DNA from: Cupriavidus sp. 2SB
GTDB lineage: Bacteria > Pseudomonadota > Gammaproteobacteria > Burkholderiales > Burkholderiaceae
Length of the DNA stretch: 64,000 bases
Reading direction: 5' to 3'
NCBI RefSeq assembly: GCF_005503625.1
Contig: NZ_SCMX01000027.1
Span: forward strand, 19,634-83,633
Shown here piece after piece: positions 35,913 through 45,969 of this stretch. The notes under the pieces are model-generated. The model was not told where the DNA came from. It did not search any database and saw only the letters and a program-made list of their open reading frames with translations. Position 1 is the first letter of the stretch; each line of letters begins with the position of its first letter. The position numbers and the translations under genes are program-made.

Positions 35913-36923
35913 ATGTCCAAGCTGCCCCCTTTCCGTTCCGAGGTTTCCGCCACGCGCCGACGCCTGCTCAAGACGTCTGTCGCCGCTGCCGCTGCACTGT
36001 CCGCACCGGCCATCGTCCGCGCACAGGGCACCCCGAAACTGCGCGTCGGATTCTGGCCCGTGGCGTCGGCATTGCCGTTCTTCGCAGCCATCGAAAAGGG
36101 CTATTTCAAGGAAGCCGGGCTCGATGTGGAACCGCTCAAGTTCGCCAGCGCGCAACAGGTGATCGAGGCGATGATCGCTGGCCGTTGCGACGGTAGCGCC
36201 AATGGCACCGCCTCGGCGGCGCTGGCACTGGGCGAGATCGCGCAACCGGGCCTGCTCAAGATTTTCTGCACGAACCCCACCAACGCCAAGTTCGTGCTCG
36301 AAGAGTTCATCGTGGCCAAGGACAGTCCGATCAAGTCCGTGGCCGAGTTCAAGGACAAGCGCGTGGCGTGCGGCCCTGGCGTGCAGAACGTGGTGCTCGC
36401 CAAGACCATGCTGGAACGCGCGGGAGCAGGGCAGATGAGCGTGACCGAACTGCCGATCGGTCAGCACGTGGCGGCACTGGCCGCTGGCCAGGTCGATGGC
36501 ATCTACACGCTGGAGCCCACCGGCACGGTGGGGCGCCTCAAGGGCGTGACGCGCACGCTGGAAGCTGGTGTGGTGGCGCGCTACATCCTCGGTGACCCGA
36601 TGGCGCCATGGCATGGCGGCTCGGCCAGCCTGACGGCCGAATTCCTCGCCAAGCAGCCCGATGTCGCCAAGCGCTACATGGCGGCCTATCGGCGCGGTGT
36701 GAACCTCGTGAAGCAGTCGCCGCAGGAGGCACGCCCCTTCCTCAAGGGCTATACGGCCATCGAAGGTCCGCTGACGACCGAGGTGCCGATGTCCGACTAC
36801 CTGTTCTACGACGAGTTCAAGGCCAGCGACGTCGCCTACTTCCAGCAGTTCTACAACCTGTTCTCGGACAAGGGCATCTTCTCGCGCAAGGTGGATGTCA
36901 GCACCATGCTCTACAAGGGGTAA
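35913..36923 (+). CDS. ABC transporter substrate-binding protein, NMT1/THI5-like
   Basis: A 336-residue exported binding protein with a twin-arginine-type signal (TRRRLLKTSVAAAAALSAPA) and an NMT1/THI5/TauA-like fold: LRVGFWPVASALPFFAAIEK, then GYFKEAGLDVE. The ATG at 35913 was chosen because GAGGA at 35901-35905 is properly spaced from it, whereas the ATG at 35907 is too close. It is first in a long operon with its permease, ATPase and allophanate hydrolase. The likely ligand is biuret or a related urea derivative, by context only. Confidence 0.88.
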   Translation: MSKLPPFRSEVSATRRRLLKTSVAAAAALSAPAIVRAQGTPKLRVGFWPVASALPFFAAIEKGYFKEAGLDVEPLKFASAQQVIEAMIAGRCDGSANGTASAALALGEIAQPGLLKIFCTNPTNAKFVLEEFIVAKDSPIKSVAEFKDKRVACGPGVQNVVLAKTMLERAGAGQMSVTELPIGQHVAALAAGQVDGIYTLEPTGTVGRLKGVTRTLEAGVVARYILGDPMAPWHGGSASLTAEFLAKQPDVAKRYMAAYRRGVNLVKQSPQEARPFLKGYTAIEGPLTTEVPMSDYLFYDEFKASDVAYFQQFYNLFSDKGIFSRKVDVSTMLYKG

Positions 36924-36926
36924 GTC

Positions 36927-37772
36927 ATGTCCGAAGCCTCCACTTCCAAGGTGCCCGCTGCGGGCATCGCCCAGCAGCCGTGGTCGCCGCCGGCGTCAGC
37001 CGATGCCGCACCGCGCCGGCCTTTCACGGATCGTTTGCTTCCCGCTGTGGGCCCGCTGGTGTTGCTGATCATCTGGGATGCCGTGGTGCGTCTGGGCTGG
37101 ATCAAGGCCATTCTGCTGCCGAGTCCTGCTGACACGATTGCCGCGTTGATGACCGGCCTGGCCGGTGGTCCGCTGCTGACCGATTTTGTGGTCACGGTGT
37201 TGCGCACGTTGCAGGCATTTGCGATTGCCGCCGTGGTGGGCATGCCGCTGGGCGTGCTGCTGGGCAGCAACGAGCGTGCCTATCGCAGTGTGGAGTTCGT
37301 GATCGATTTCTTCCGATCCACGCCGTCGTCCGCGCTGATCCCGCTGTTCCTGCTGATCTTCGGTGTCAGCGATATCAACAAGATTGCCATTGCAGCATTC
37401 GGCGCCATGCTGATCGTGGTGTTCAACAGTGCCTACGGTGTCATCAACGCCCGCAAGCAGCGCGTCATGGCGGCGCGTGTCATGGGCGCCTCGCGCTGGC
37501 GCGTGTTCCGCGACGTGCTGATCTGGGAAAGCCTGCAACCGAGCTTTGTGGGTTTGCGTTCGGCGGTGTCGATGGCACTGGTGATCGTCATCGTGGCCGA
37601 GATGTTTATCGGCTCGGAGAACGGTCTGGGCCACGCCATCATCGACGCGCAGCAGGTGCTGAACGTCAAGACGATGTACGCCGCGATTCTGGCCGCAGGT
37701 GCGCTGGGCTATCTGCTCAATATCGTGTTTCTTGTTGTGGAACGACGCATCGTCCATTGGAGCGGGAGGTAA
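36927..37772 (+). CDS. ABC transporter permease, SsuC/TauC type
   Basis: A 281-residue inner-membrane permease with six predicted helices. The coupling-loop EAA region appears as AARVMGASRWRVFRDVLIWE at about residues 184-205, the contact with the ATPase. It begins three bases after the binding-protein stop and is followed three bases later by the ATPase gene, so the three are a single translational unit. Confidence 0.9.
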   Translation: MSEASTSKVPAAGIAQQPWSPPASADAAPRRPFTDRLLPAVGPLVLLIIWDAVVRLGWIKAILLPSPADTIAALMTGLAGGPLLTDFVVTVLRTLQAFAIAAVVGMPLGVLLGSNERAYRSVEFVIDFFRSTPSSALIPLFLLIFGVSDINKIAIAAFGAMLIVVFNSAYGVINARKQRVMAARVMGASRWRVFRDVLIWESLQPSFVGLRSAVSMALVIVIVAEMFIGSENGLGHAIIDAQQVLNVKTMYAAILAAGALGYLLNIVFLVVERRIVHWSGR

Positions 37773-37775
37773 ATC

Positions 37776-38597
37776 ATGAGCGCAATCCAGACACCTGCCC
37801 GTCATGTCGACGTTCCCGTGCCGGCGTTCCGGCCGGGGCCGCCGGGCACACACATCACCATTCGCGGACTCACCAAATACTTCGCGGGCTGGCCGCTGTA
37901 CGAGAACTTCGATCTCGATATTCCGAAGGGCCGCATTGTCTCGGTGTTCGGTCCCAACGGCTGCGGCAAAAGCACGCTGATCAACATGATTGCCGGCCTG
38001 ATCCCGATCGATCGCGGCGAGATCCTGTTCGATGGCAAGACGCTCAAGGACACGCGCATCGGCTACGTGTTCCAGAACTACCGCGAGGCACTGTTCCCGT
38101 GGATGCGCACCATCGACAACATCGCCTATCCGCTGCTGCTCGAAGGTTGCAGCAAGGTAGAGGTGGATCGCCGCATGGCCGAACTGGTGGCGTCCTTCGA
38201 CGTCAAGTTCGACCTGAACCGCTATCCGTATGAACTGTCGGGCGGACAGCAGCAGACCGCGTCGATCATGCGCGCGCTGGCGCCCCGGCCCGAAGTGCTG
38301 TTCCTGGACGAGCCGTTCTCCGCGCTCGATTTCGAGATGACGCTGTTCATTCGCGAGAAGCTGCAAGAGGTGTTCATGCAGACCGGCACCACGATGCTGC
38401 TGGTCTCGCACGATCTGGAAGAAGCGGTCTATCTGGCCGACCAGATCCTGCTGCTGACCAAGCGCCCCACGCGCGTGGCGGAAATCCTTGACTACACCGA
38501 CGCGCGGCCACGTACCGTCGATACGCTATCCCAAGCCAGCTTTGTTGAAGCCAAGCGACAAAGCCTGGAGATTTTCCAGCGCGAGGTGCGCCGATGA
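37776..38597 (+). CDS. ABC transporter ATP-binding protein, SsuB/TauB type
   Basis: A 273-residue ATPase. Walker A GPNGCGKST lies near residue 65, signature LSGGQQQT near 153, Walker B EVLFLDEPF near 171, and the switch histidine is in LLVSHDLEEA. It energises the NMT1-type importer encoded just upstream. Its stop overlaps the ATG of allophanate hydrolase, which ties import to catabolism. Confidence 0.92.
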   Translation: MSAIQTPARHVDVPVPAFRPGPPGTHITIRGLTKYFAGWPLYENFDLDIPKGRIVSVFGPNGCGKSTLINMIAGLIPIDRGEILFDGKTLKDTRIGYVFQNYREALFPWMRTIDNIAYPLLLEGCSKVEVDRRMAELVASFDVKFDLNRYPYELSGGQQQTASIMRALAPRPEVLFLDEPFSALDFEMTLFIREKLQEVFMQTGTTMLLVSHDLEEAVYLADQILLLTKRPTRVAEILDYTDARPRTVDTLSQASFVEAKRQSLEIFQREVRR

Positions 38598-40402
38598 TGA
38601 TGACAATTGCCGATTTGCATGAGCGCTATGCGCGAGGCACGCTCGATCCGATGGCGTGCGCCACGGAAGTACTGCGCCAGATCGAGTCATTCGACCGCCC
38701 CGAGGTATGGATCCATCGCGTGCCGGTCGAAACGCTGATGGCGAAGGCGCAAGCCTTGAAGGCGATGCTCGACCAGGAAGGCGAGGCCATCCTGCGGCGC
38801 CTGCCGCTGTTCGGCGTGCCGTTCGCGGTCAAGGACAACATCGACGTGGCGGGGCTGCCGACTACGGCAGCGTGCCCCGCGTTCACCTACGTGCCGCAAT
38901 CCACGGCATTCGCGGTGCAGCGATTGCTCGACGCCGGCGCGCTTCTGGTCGGCAAGACCAACCTCGATCAGTTCGCTACCGGGCTGGTGGGCACGCGTTC
39001 GCCTTACGGCGCGGTGCGGCACAGTACGTCGCCCGCGTATGTCTCGGGAGGCTCCAGTTCGGGATCGGCGGTGGCTGTGGCGGGCAACTGCGTGGCGTTC
39101 TCGCTCGGCACTGACACCGCAGGATCGGGACGTGTGCCGGCTGGCATGAACGGACTCGTCGGTTTGAAGCCGTCGCTGGGTCTGGTGAGCAAGCGCGGCG
39201 TGGTGCCCGCGTGCCGCACGCTCGATACGATTTCAGTGTTCGCGCATGATGTGGCCGATGCCTGGCGCGTGCTGGAGCAGATCGGGGCTTACGATGCCGC
39301 GGATAGCTGCTCGTCGCGCGTGCCGATGCTGGGACTGCCGCGTGCGTGGCGCGTGGGCTTGCCCGATGCATTGAGCTTTGAGAACGATGCGCAGGCCGAA
39401 CAGGCGTTCATGGCCACGCTCGATCGATTGGGTTCGCGGCTCGGTATCCAGACCGAGACCATCGATTTCACGCCGCTGGCGCAGACATCCGCGCTGCTCT
39501 ACGACGGCCCATGGGTGGCCGAGCGTCGTGCTGCGGTGGGCGATTTTCTGGTCACGCATCGCGATGCAATGGATGCAACCGTCGTGACCGTGATCGAAAA
39601 GGCCAACCAGTTCAGTGCTGCCGATGCGTTCAACGCGCAGTACCAGTTGGCCGATCTGAAGCGCCAGGCCGAGGGGCTGTTCGCTCGGATCGATGTGCTG
39701 GTAGTGCCAACCGCGCCGACGCATCCGACCATCGCCGCCGTGCAGGCCGATCCCGTGGTCGAGAACAGCAAGCTCGGGCGCTATACGAACTTCGTGAACC
39801 TGCTCGACCTGTGCGCGCTGGCGATTCCTGGCCTGCCGCGTGCCGATGGGCTGCCTGCTGGCATCACGCTGATCGGGCCTGCTGGTGCGGATCATCGATT
39901 GGCGGTGCTGGGCGCAAAGATCGAAGCGAGCCTGCGCGGCACGGCCGACGTTCTGCCGGAACCGCTGCCGCTCAACGAGCCATCCGTGGCGCTGGCTGTG
40001 GTGGGCGCGCATCTGCGCGGTCAGCCGCTGAACTGGCAACTGCAGGAAGCGGGCGCCCGATTCATCGAATCGACAACCACATCGCCAAACTATCGGCTCC
40101 ATACACTGGCCGGAACGGTGCCACCCAAGCCAGGACTGGTGCGTGACGATGCTGGCGCGGCCATCGAAGTCGAGGTGTGGGACGTGCCCCTGCACCAGTT
40201 CGGCAAGTTCGTGGCCGATGTGCCCGCACCACTTGGTATCGGCTCGGTCGTGCTGGCCGATGGGCGGCAGGTCAAGGGCTTCATTTGCGAGCCCTTTGCC
40301 GTGGAGGCTGGCAGCGGCGCACGAGACATCACCGCGTTTGGCGGCTGGCGGGCGTATCTGCGCAGCGTCGAAGCTGCCGAGCCAGCCGTTGCCGCAAGCT
40401 GA
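38594..40402 (+). CDS. atzF: allophanate hydrolase
   Basis: A 602-residue enzyme that splits allophanate to two ammonia and two carbon dioxide. The N-terminal amidase-signature domain has the Ser-cisSer-Lys triad: Lys in FAVKDNID near residue 80, Ser in GGSSSGSAV near 154 and Ser in TDTAGSGR near 178. The C-terminal domain (about 450-600, with VEVWDVPLHQFGKFV and GIGSVVLADGRQVKG) is the allophanate-hydrolase extension of AtzF, which completes decarboxylation. Length matches the family. It is translationally coupled to the ABC genes. No urea carboxylase is present, so allophanate is expected to come from biuret via the cysteine hydrolase at 43676. Confidence 0.93.
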   Translation: MMMTIADLHERYARGTLDPMACATEVLRQIESFDRPEVWIHRVPVETLMAKAQALKAMLDQEGEAILRRLPLFGVPFAVKDNIDVAGLPTTAACPAFTYVPQSTAFAVQRLLDAGALLVGKTNLDQFATGLVGTRSPYGAVRHSTSPAYVSGGSSSGSAVAVAGNCVAFSLGTDTAGSGRVPAGMNGLVGLKPSLGLVSKRGVVPACRTLDTISVFAHDVADAWRVLEQIGAYDAADSCSSRVPMLGLPRAWRVGLPDALSFENDAQAEQAFMATLDRLGSRLGIQTETIDFTPLAQTSALLYDGPWVAERRAAVGDFLVTHRDAMDATVVTVIEKANQFSAADAFNAQYQLADLKRQAEGLFARIDVLVVPTAPTHPTIAAVQADPVVENSKLGRYTNFVNLLDLCALAIPGLPRADGLPAGITLIGPAGADHRLAVLGAKIEASLRGTADVLPEPLPLNEPSVALAVVGAHLRGQPLNWQLQEAGARFIESTTTSPNYRLHTLAGTVPPKPGLVRDDAGAAIEVEVWDVPLHQFGKFVADVPAPLGIGSVVLADGRQVKGFICEPFAVEAGSGARDITAFGGWRAYLRSVEAAEPAVAAS

Positions 40403-40447
40403 ATTGCCACATCGCACTTCTCTCCATCCTATCCATCGGACCTTGCC

Positions 40448-41545
40448 ATGACCCAACGTCGTGATTTTCTGAAACAGGCCAGCGCGCTGACGCTTGGCTC
40501 CCTCCTGCCGTTTGAATCGCTGCTGGCCGCCGAGAACGTGACGGTGGGTGTGCTGTATGTCGGCGCGCGCGGCGACTTCGGCTACAACCAGGCGCAGGCC
40601 ACGGCCACCAGCGTGATTCGCAAGCTGCCCAACGTGAAGCTGGTGGAGGAAGAAAACGTGCCCGAGACCATCGCGGCGCAGAAGACCATGGAGGCCATGA
40701 TCCAGCAGGACGGGGTCTCGCTGATCTTTGCTACGTCGTTCGGTTATTTCGATCCGCACGTGCTGAAGGTCGCGGCCAAGTACCCCAAGGTGCGGTTCGC
40801 GCACTGCGGGGGACTGTGGAAGGCCGGCAACCCGGCAAATATCGCCAGCTACTTCGGCTACATCGACGAATGCCAGTATCTGGACGGGGTGATCGCCGGG
40901 CACATGAGCAAGTCGAAGAAGCTTGGCTTCGTGGCGGCCAAGCCGATTCCGCAGGTGCTGCGCAACATCAATGCGTTCACGCTTGGCGCGCAGTCCGTCG
41001 ATCCGTCCATCACGACGCGGGTGATCTTCACGGGTGACTGGTCGATGCCGGTCAAGGAAGCCGAGGCAGCCAATAGCCTGATCGACCAGGGCTGCGACGT
41101 GCTGACCTGCCATGTCGATGGTCCGAAGGTCATCGTCGAGACCGCCGAGAAGCGCGGCGTCATGAGCTGTGGGTATCACGCCAGCCAGGCAGCGCTGGCC
41201 CCCAAGGGCTATCTGACCGGCGCCGAATGGGATTGGGCCACGCCCTACAAGGCGATTGTTGCCAATGCCCAGGCCGGCAAGGCACAGCCGAATCTGCTGC
41301 GCGGCGGGCTCAAGGAAGGCTACGTGAAGATGTCGCCATACGGGGCAGCGGTCAGCACGGCAGCGAAGCAAAGCGCGGATGCCATCAAGGCGAAGATGGT
41401 GGCCGGCGACTTTGTGATTTTCAAGGGGCCGCTGAAGGACAACAAGGGTGGCGTCGCAGTGCCCGCCGGCACCAGGCTGGTTCAGACGGACTACGCGCTC
41501 GAATCCATGAACTACCTGGTGGCGGGCGTGGTGGGGCAGGGCTGA
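40448..41545 (+). CDS. BMP/PnrA-family ABC substrate-binding protein
   Basis: A 365-residue exported binding protein with a twin-arginine-like signal (MTQRRDFLKQASALTLGSLL) and a Bmp domain (NVTVGVLYVGARGDFGYNQA; later GCDVLTCHVDGPKVI). Bmp proteins usually bind nucleosides or other nitrogen-rich small molecules. With two permeases and a double ATPase downstream it makes a second complete importer inside the biuret cluster. It follows the hydrolase by 45 bases. Confidence 0.88.
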   Translation: MTQRRDFLKQASALTLGSLLPFESLLAAENVTVGVLYVGARGDFGYNQAQATATSVIRKLPNVKLVEEENVPETIAAQKTMEAMIQQDGVSLIFATSFGYFDPHVLKVAAKYPKVRFAHCGGLWKAGNPANIASYFGYIDECQYLDGVIAGHMSKSKKLGFVAAKPIPQVLRNINAFTLGAQSVDPSITTRVIFTGDWSMPVKEAEAANSLIDQGCDVLTCHVDGPKVIVETAEKRGVMSCGYHASQAALAPKGYLTGAEWDWATPYKAIVANAQAGKAQPNLLRGGLKEGYVKMSPYGAAVSTAAKQSADAIKAKMVAGDFVIFKGPLKDNKGGVAVPAGTRLVQTDYALESMNYLVAGVVGQG

Positions 41546-41608
41546 CGAACGACGAACCCCGCCGAACCCCGCCGAATCCGTGGATCGACGTTGCCTCAGG
41601 AGCTTCCC

Positions 41609-42727
41609 ATGCGCATCCCCGCCAGCACTGCCACGCTGACGCTGGCCGTCCTGCCCGCGTTGCCTACCTTGCTGGCCGTGGCCAGCGCGTTGTTGCTGTT
41701 CTCGTTGTTCCTGCTGCTGCAGGGGGCGCCGGTGCTGGAGGCGATGCAACTGATCTTCCAGGGCGCCTTCGGCACGCCGTTTGCCTGGCAGAGCACGCTC
41801 ACGCGCGCTGCGCCGCTGATGCTGACCGCGCTATGCGTGGCGTTGCCGGCGCAGGTCGGCCTGATCGTGATCGGCGGCGAAGGCGCGTTGGCGCTCGGCG
41901 GCCTGGCCGCCGCGCTGGTGCCCCAGTGCGTGCCTGCGGCTACCCCGTGGTGGATCGTCATGCCAGCGATGGCCGCTGCGGGCATGCTGGCGGGAGGTTG
42001 CTGGATCGGTGCAGCCGGCGCACTGCGGCAACGGCGCGGGGTCAATGAAACCATCAGCAGCCTGCTGCTGGCTTACATCGCCATCGCCGTATTCAAGCAT
42101 CTGGTAGAGGGGCCATTGCGCGATCCCGCCAGCCTGAACAAGCCCTCCACCGTACCCGTTCCGGATGCATGGATGGTCGGCACGCTGCCGGGCATCGACG
42201 TGCACTGGGGCTTGCTGGCTGGCGTGTTGGCCTGCGCGGCGGCGTGGCTGATGGTGCGGCGCTCGACGTTCGGATTTGCCATGCGGGTGACGGGCGGCAA
42301 CGCCCGGGCGGCCCGGCTGGTAGGGCTGCCGGTGGGCCGTCTCACGCTGGCGGCCTGCGTGCTGGGCGGTGCGGCAGCAGGCCTGGCAGGCATGTTCGAG
42401 GTGGCGGCAGTACAGGGCAGCGCCAACGTGGCACTGCTGGCGGGGTACGGGTACAGCGGCATCCTGGTGGCGTTCGCGGCCCGGCAGAATCCGCTGGCCA
42501 TCGTTGCCTGCGCACTGATGATCGGCGGCATCGAGAACAGCGGCAGCCTGCTGCAGCGGCGGCTGCATCTGCCCGATGCCACCACGTTTGTACTGCAGGG
42601 CCTGCTGTTTGCCAACCTGCTGGCGTGGGAAGCCATGGGCGGTGCGCTTTCCAGCTGGCGCGTGAAATTGCAGGACATTGCCCTGGCCGGCAAGGCGCAG
42701 GCAGAACTGGAGACCCGCCATGCATGA
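41609..42727 (+). CDS. ABC transporter permease 1 of the BMP-type importer
   Basis: A 372-residue membrane protein of the branched-chain/sugar permease superfamily (BPD_transp_2). Family marks are VGLIVIGGEGALALGGLAAA and ALRQRRGVNETISSLLLAYI near residue 140, as in nucleoside (NupP-type) permeases. The ATG at 41609 is preceded by CAGGAG. Its end overlaps the second permease by eight bases. Confidence 0.9.
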   Translation: MRIPASTATLTLAVLPALPTLLAVASALLLFSLFLLLQGAPVLEAMQLIFQGAFGTPFAWQSTLTRAAPLMLTALCVALPAQVGLIVIGGEGALALGGLAAALVPQCVPAATPWWIVMPAMAAAGMLAGGCWIGAAGALRQRRGVNETISSLLLAYIAIAVFKHLVEGPLRDPASLNKPSTVPVPDAWMVGTLPGIDVHWGLLAGVLACAAAWLMVRRSTFGFAMRVTGGNARAARLVGLPVGRLTLAACVLGGAAAGLAGMFEVAAVQGSANVALLAGYGYSGILVAFAARQNPLAIVACALMIGGIENSGSLLQRRLHLPDATTFVLQGLLFANLLAWEAMGGALSSWRVKLQDIALAGKAQAELETRHA

Positions 42728-43646
42728 GGCTTCGTCGACGTGGCTCGTGCTGATACTGTCGCTGGTCACGGGCGCGATCCGCGTCAGCACGCCGTACTTG
42801 TTCGTGAGCCTGGGAGAGTGCCTGACCGAGAAGGGCGGGCGCGTCAACCTGGGGCTGGAAGGCATTCTCGTGTCGGGCGCCATGAGCGGCTACGCGGTGT
42901 CCTACCTGTCGGGGTCCCCGTGGCTGGGTGTGCTGGCCGCCGCAGGCGTGGGCCTGCTGCTGGGTGGCCTGCATGGGCTGGTGTGTTCGCTGCCCCGCGT
43001 GTCTGACATCGCCTTCGGCATCGCGCTGATGTTGCTGGGAACCGGGCTGGCGCTCTTCCTCGGCAAGCCGTTCATTGCACCGCAGGCGCCCGGCCTGCCA
43101 TCGATCGAGCTGGGTGCGTGGTCGGCCTCGCTGCAGGTGCAGCAACTCCTGCGCATCAACGTGCTGTTCCTGATCGGCGTGGCGCTGGCTTTCGCGCTGC
43201 AATGGGGCATGCGCGCCACGCGCTGGGGGATGGTGCTGCGGCTGGTTGGCGATCACGGCGAGACCGCGCGCGCCATGGGCTACCCGCTAACACGCATCCG
43301 CATTGCGGCCACGGCCGTGGGCGGCTTGCTGGCCGGCGTGGGCGGCGCCTACCTGTCGCTGGTCTATCCGGGAAGCTGGAACGAGGGACTGTCCAGCGGG
43401 CAGGGGCTCATGGCCGTGGCGCTGGTCATCTTCGCGCGCTGGCAGCCCATGCGTTGCCTGTGGGCGGCGCTGCTGTTCGGTGCGGCTGGCGCGCTGGGCC
43501 CGGCACTGCAGGCCATCGGCATCACTGGCGGCTACTACCTGTTCAATGCGGCGCCGTATGTATTGACGCTCGCGATCATGACCATCAGCTGCCGCCCCAA
43601 CCGTGCACTGGCCGGGGCGCCGGGCGAACTGAGCCTGACCCGCTGA
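42720..43646 (+). CDS. ABC transporter permease 2 of the BMP-type importer
   Basis: A 308-residue partner permease (BPD_transp_2) with the hallmark [20 protein letters not shown] near residue 31 and a coupling region around [16 protein letters not shown]. Starting inside the previous gene, it forms a heterodimeric channel with it. The cysteine hydrolase follows after 29 bases. Confidence 0.9.
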   Translation: MHEASSTWLVLILSLVTGAIRVSTPYLFVSLGECLTEKGGRVNLGLEGILVSGAMSGYAVSYLSGSPWLGVLAAAGVGLLLGGLHGLVCSLPRVSDIAFGIALMLLGTGLALFLGKPFIAPQAPGLPSIELGAWSASLQVQQLLRINVLFLIGVALAFALQWGMRATRWGMVLRLVGDHGETARAMGYPLTRIRIAATAVGGLLAGVGGAYLSLVYPGSWNEGLSSGQGLMAVALVIFARWQPMRCLWAALLFGAAGALGPALQAIGITGGYYLFNAAPYVLTLAIMTISCRPNRALAGAPGELSLTR

Positions 43647-43675
43647 CCCGCCGACTCAATTCCATCAAGGACAAC

Positions 43676-44365
43676 ATGAACCGAACCATCGACGCCAGGC
43701 CATATCCCTGGCCCTATGACGGCAACCTTCGCGCCGACAACACGGCACTGGTCATCATCGACATGCAGACCGATTTCTGCGGTTTCGGCGGCTATGTAGA
43801 CCGCATGGGCTACGACCTGTCGATGACCCGCGCCCCGATCGAGCCCATCCGCCGTGTGCTGGCCACGATGCGCGCCCAGGACTTCACGATCATCCATACG
43901 CGCGAAGGACACCGGCCGGACCTGTCGGACCTGCCCGCCAACAAGCGCTGGCGCAGCCGGCAGGCGGGTATCGGCGGCGTGGGCATTGGCGACGAGGGCC
44001 CCTGCGGCAAGATCCTGGTCCGGGGCGAACCGGGCTGGGAAATCATCGACGAACTGGCACCGCTGCCCGGAGAAATCGTGATCGACAAGCCCGGCAAGGG
44101 CTCGTTCTGCGCCACAGATCTGGAATTGATCCTGCGCACGCGCGGCATCGTGAACCTGATACTGACCGGTATCACGACCGATGTCTGCGTGCACACGACA
44201 ATGCGGGAAGCGAACGACCGGGGCTTCGAGTGCACGATTCTGGCGGATTGCTGCGGGGCGACCGATCAGGGCAACCATGATGCGGCGCTCCACATGGTCA
44301 CCATGCAGGGTGGCGTGTTCGGTACGGTATCGAACTCGCAGGCCCTGCTGGCCACGCTGGGTTAG
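43676..44365 (+). CDS. biuH: biuret hydrolase-like cysteine hydrolase
   Basis: A 229-residue isochorismatase-like amidohydrolase. The Asp-Lys-Cys triad is placed as in biuret hydrolase: Asp29 in VIIDMQTDF, Lys near 136 in IDKPGKGSF and Cys near 170 in TTDVCVHT; the spacing is close to 36/142/175 of the Rhizobium enzyme. Biuret is hydrolysed to allophanate and ammonia. Neighbouring allophanate hydrolase makes a complete two-step route, which is the main support for the name. The ATG at 43676 follows AAGGA. Other ureido substrates, such as N-carbamoyl compounds, are not excluded. Confidence 0.82.
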   Translation: MNRTIDARPYPWPYDGNLRADNTALVIIDMQTDFCGFGGYVDRMGYDLSMTRAPIEPIRRVLATMRAQDFTIIHTREGHRPDLSDLPANKRWRSRQAGIGGVGIGDEGPCGKILVRGEPGWEIIDELAPLPGEIVIDKPGKGSFCATDLELILRTRGIVNLILTGITTDVCVHTTMREANDRGFECTILADCCGATDQGNHDAALHMVTMQGGVFGTVSNSQALLATLG

Positions 44366-44370
44366 CCGCC

Positions 44371-45969
44371 ATGGCTGGCGAGGCACTTGGACTGGAAGTC
44401 ATCGGCGCCACGAAATCGTTTGGCGCGTTCCGGGCGCTCGATGACGTATCGCTCAAGATCGCGCCCGGCACCATTCACGCATTGCTTGGCGAGAACGGCG
44501 CGGGCAAGAGTACGCTCGTAAAAGGGCTGGTCGGCTATGCGCCGCTGGATGCCGGGCAACTTGTTGCCGACCGGCGCGAGGTCCGTATCGATTCCCCGCG
44601 CGCCGCGCAGGCGCTGGGCATCGGCATGGTCTACCAGCATTTCACGTTGGCCGAAGGGATGTCCGTCGAGGAGAATCTGCTGCTCGCACGCGGGTCGCTG
44701 CCATGGAAGCTGGACTGGGCCGCCGAACGGGCCGCGCTAGACGCCTTCATGCAGGAAATGCCGTTCCGGCTGCCTCTGGACCGCCTGGTACGGACACTGG
44801 CCGCCGGCGAAAAGCAGAAGCTGGAAATCCTCAAGCAGCTCTATCTGCGGCAGCGTTTCCTGATCCTGGACGAGCCCACCTCCGTGCTGACCCCGCATGA
44901 GGCCGACGAAGTCCTCGGGCTGATGCGGACGCTGACGTCGCGCGGCGAACTGACCGTGCTGATGATCACCCACAAGTTCCGCGAGGTCACCGCCTACGCC
45001 GATGACGTGACAGTGCTGCGCAAGGGGCGCAGGGCCGGCGGCAGCGCCGTAGCCGATACCAACGTCGGGCAGCTTGCGGGGTGGATGATGGGCGCGGGCG
45101 ATCTGGCCGGTACCGTTGTGGACGCCGAAGCGTCAGCGGCAGCCGGCGCACGCCGCGTGACGCGGACACCAACTGAAGCCGACGCGGCGGTGCGCTTGCG
45201 GGTAACCGGGATGACCGTCAGCGACGATCGCGGCCATGCCGCCGTGCGGGATCTCGCTCTGGCAGTCAGGGCAGGCGAGATTCTTGGTATCGCGGGCGTA
45301 TCGGGCAACGGCCAGCGCGAACTGGTGGATGCACTGGTTGGCCAGCGGCCGCTGGCAGCGGGCACGATGGAGGTATCCGGACTGCCGTATCGCGCCACGC
45401 GTGCGGAGATGACCGCGCGGCGGTTGTTCGCGATTCCCGAGGAGCCACTCAGGAACGCCTGCGTAGCGGGCATGAGCGTCGCGGAGAACCTGGCGCTGCG
45501 AACGTTCGACCGTGCACCGTTGCGGCGCCTGGGTGGATGGCTGAACGGTGGCGCCATGCGCACGCGGGCGGTGAATCTGATCACCCAGTTCAATGTCCGT
45601 CCACCGCGTCCCGAACAGCAGATCGGGACCCTGTCCGGCGGCAACGTCCAGCGCGCGGTGCTCGCGCGCGAGCTTGGCCAGCCGGTGGACGTTCTGATCG
45701 TGGCCAACCCAGTCTTTGGGCTGGACTTTGCTTCGGTAGCCGATATCCACGCCCGGCTGCTGGCCGCGCGCAACGCCGGCGCCGCCGTGCTGCTGATCAG
45801 CGAGGACCTGGACGAACTGCTTGAACTGGCCGACCGCATCGCGGTGATGGCCGAAGGCACCATCGTGCACGAAGGTCCGGCCGACGCTGCAGACAGGACG
45901 GAACTGGGCCGGCACATGGCCGGACACGCAAGCCTGATTGATATCCCTACGGTCGCGGGCGCACAATGA
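44371..45969 (+). CDS. duplicated ABC ATPase of the BMP-type importer
   Basis: A 532-residue protein with two ATPase halves, as in ribose or nucleoside importers. The first half has a full Walker A (GENGAGKST) and Walker B (FLILDEPTSVL) with a degenerate signature (LAAGEKQ). The second half has a good signature (TLSGGNVQRAVLARE) but an altered Walker A (GVSGNGQREL) and Walker B (LIVANPVFGLD). This asymmetry is normal for the family. It follows the hydrolase by five bases and overlaps the regulator gene by four. Confidence 0.92.
   Translation: MAGEALGLEVIGATKSFGAFRALDDVSLKIAPGTIHALLGENGAGKSTLVKGLVGYAPLDAGQLVADRREVRIDSPRAAQALGIGMVYQHFTLAEGMSVEENLLLARGSLPWKLDWAAERAALDAFMQEMPFRLPLDRLVRTLAAGEKQKLEILKQLYLRQRFLILDEPTSVLTPHEADEVLGLMRTLTSRGELTVLMITHKFREVTAYADDVTVLRKGRRAGGSAVADTNVGQLAGWMMGAGDLAGTVVDAEASAAAGARRVTRTPTEADAAVRLRVTGMTVSDDRGHAAVRDLALAVRAGEILGIAGVSGNGQRELVDALVGQRPLAAGTMEVSGLPYRATRAEMTARRLFAIPEEPLRNACVAGMSVAENLALRTFDRAPLRRLGGWLNGGAMRTRAVNLITQFNVRPPRPEQQIGTLSGGNVQRAVLARELGQPVDVLIVANPVFGLDFASVADIHARLLAARNAGAAVLLISEDLDELLELADRIAVMAEGTIVHEGPADAADRTELGRHMAGHASLIDIPTVAGAQ

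Noticed and set aside
41550..41580. Short direct repeats (CGAACCCCGC) after the BMP gene
   Set aside because: Two or three imperfect copies in a spacer; no sign of a functional element.
39233..41749. Minus-strand open frame of 838 codons opposite allophanate hydrolase and the BMP protein
   Set aside because: It runs antisense to two genes with complete family motifs, has Arg/His/Gln-rich composition typical of high-GC shadow frames, and shows no recognisable domain.
38594..44365. Cyanuric acid/atrazine pathway (atzD, atzE, atzG)
   Set aside because: No cyanuric acid hydrolase and no AtzE/AtzG-like genes are present; only the biuret and allophanate steps are supported.
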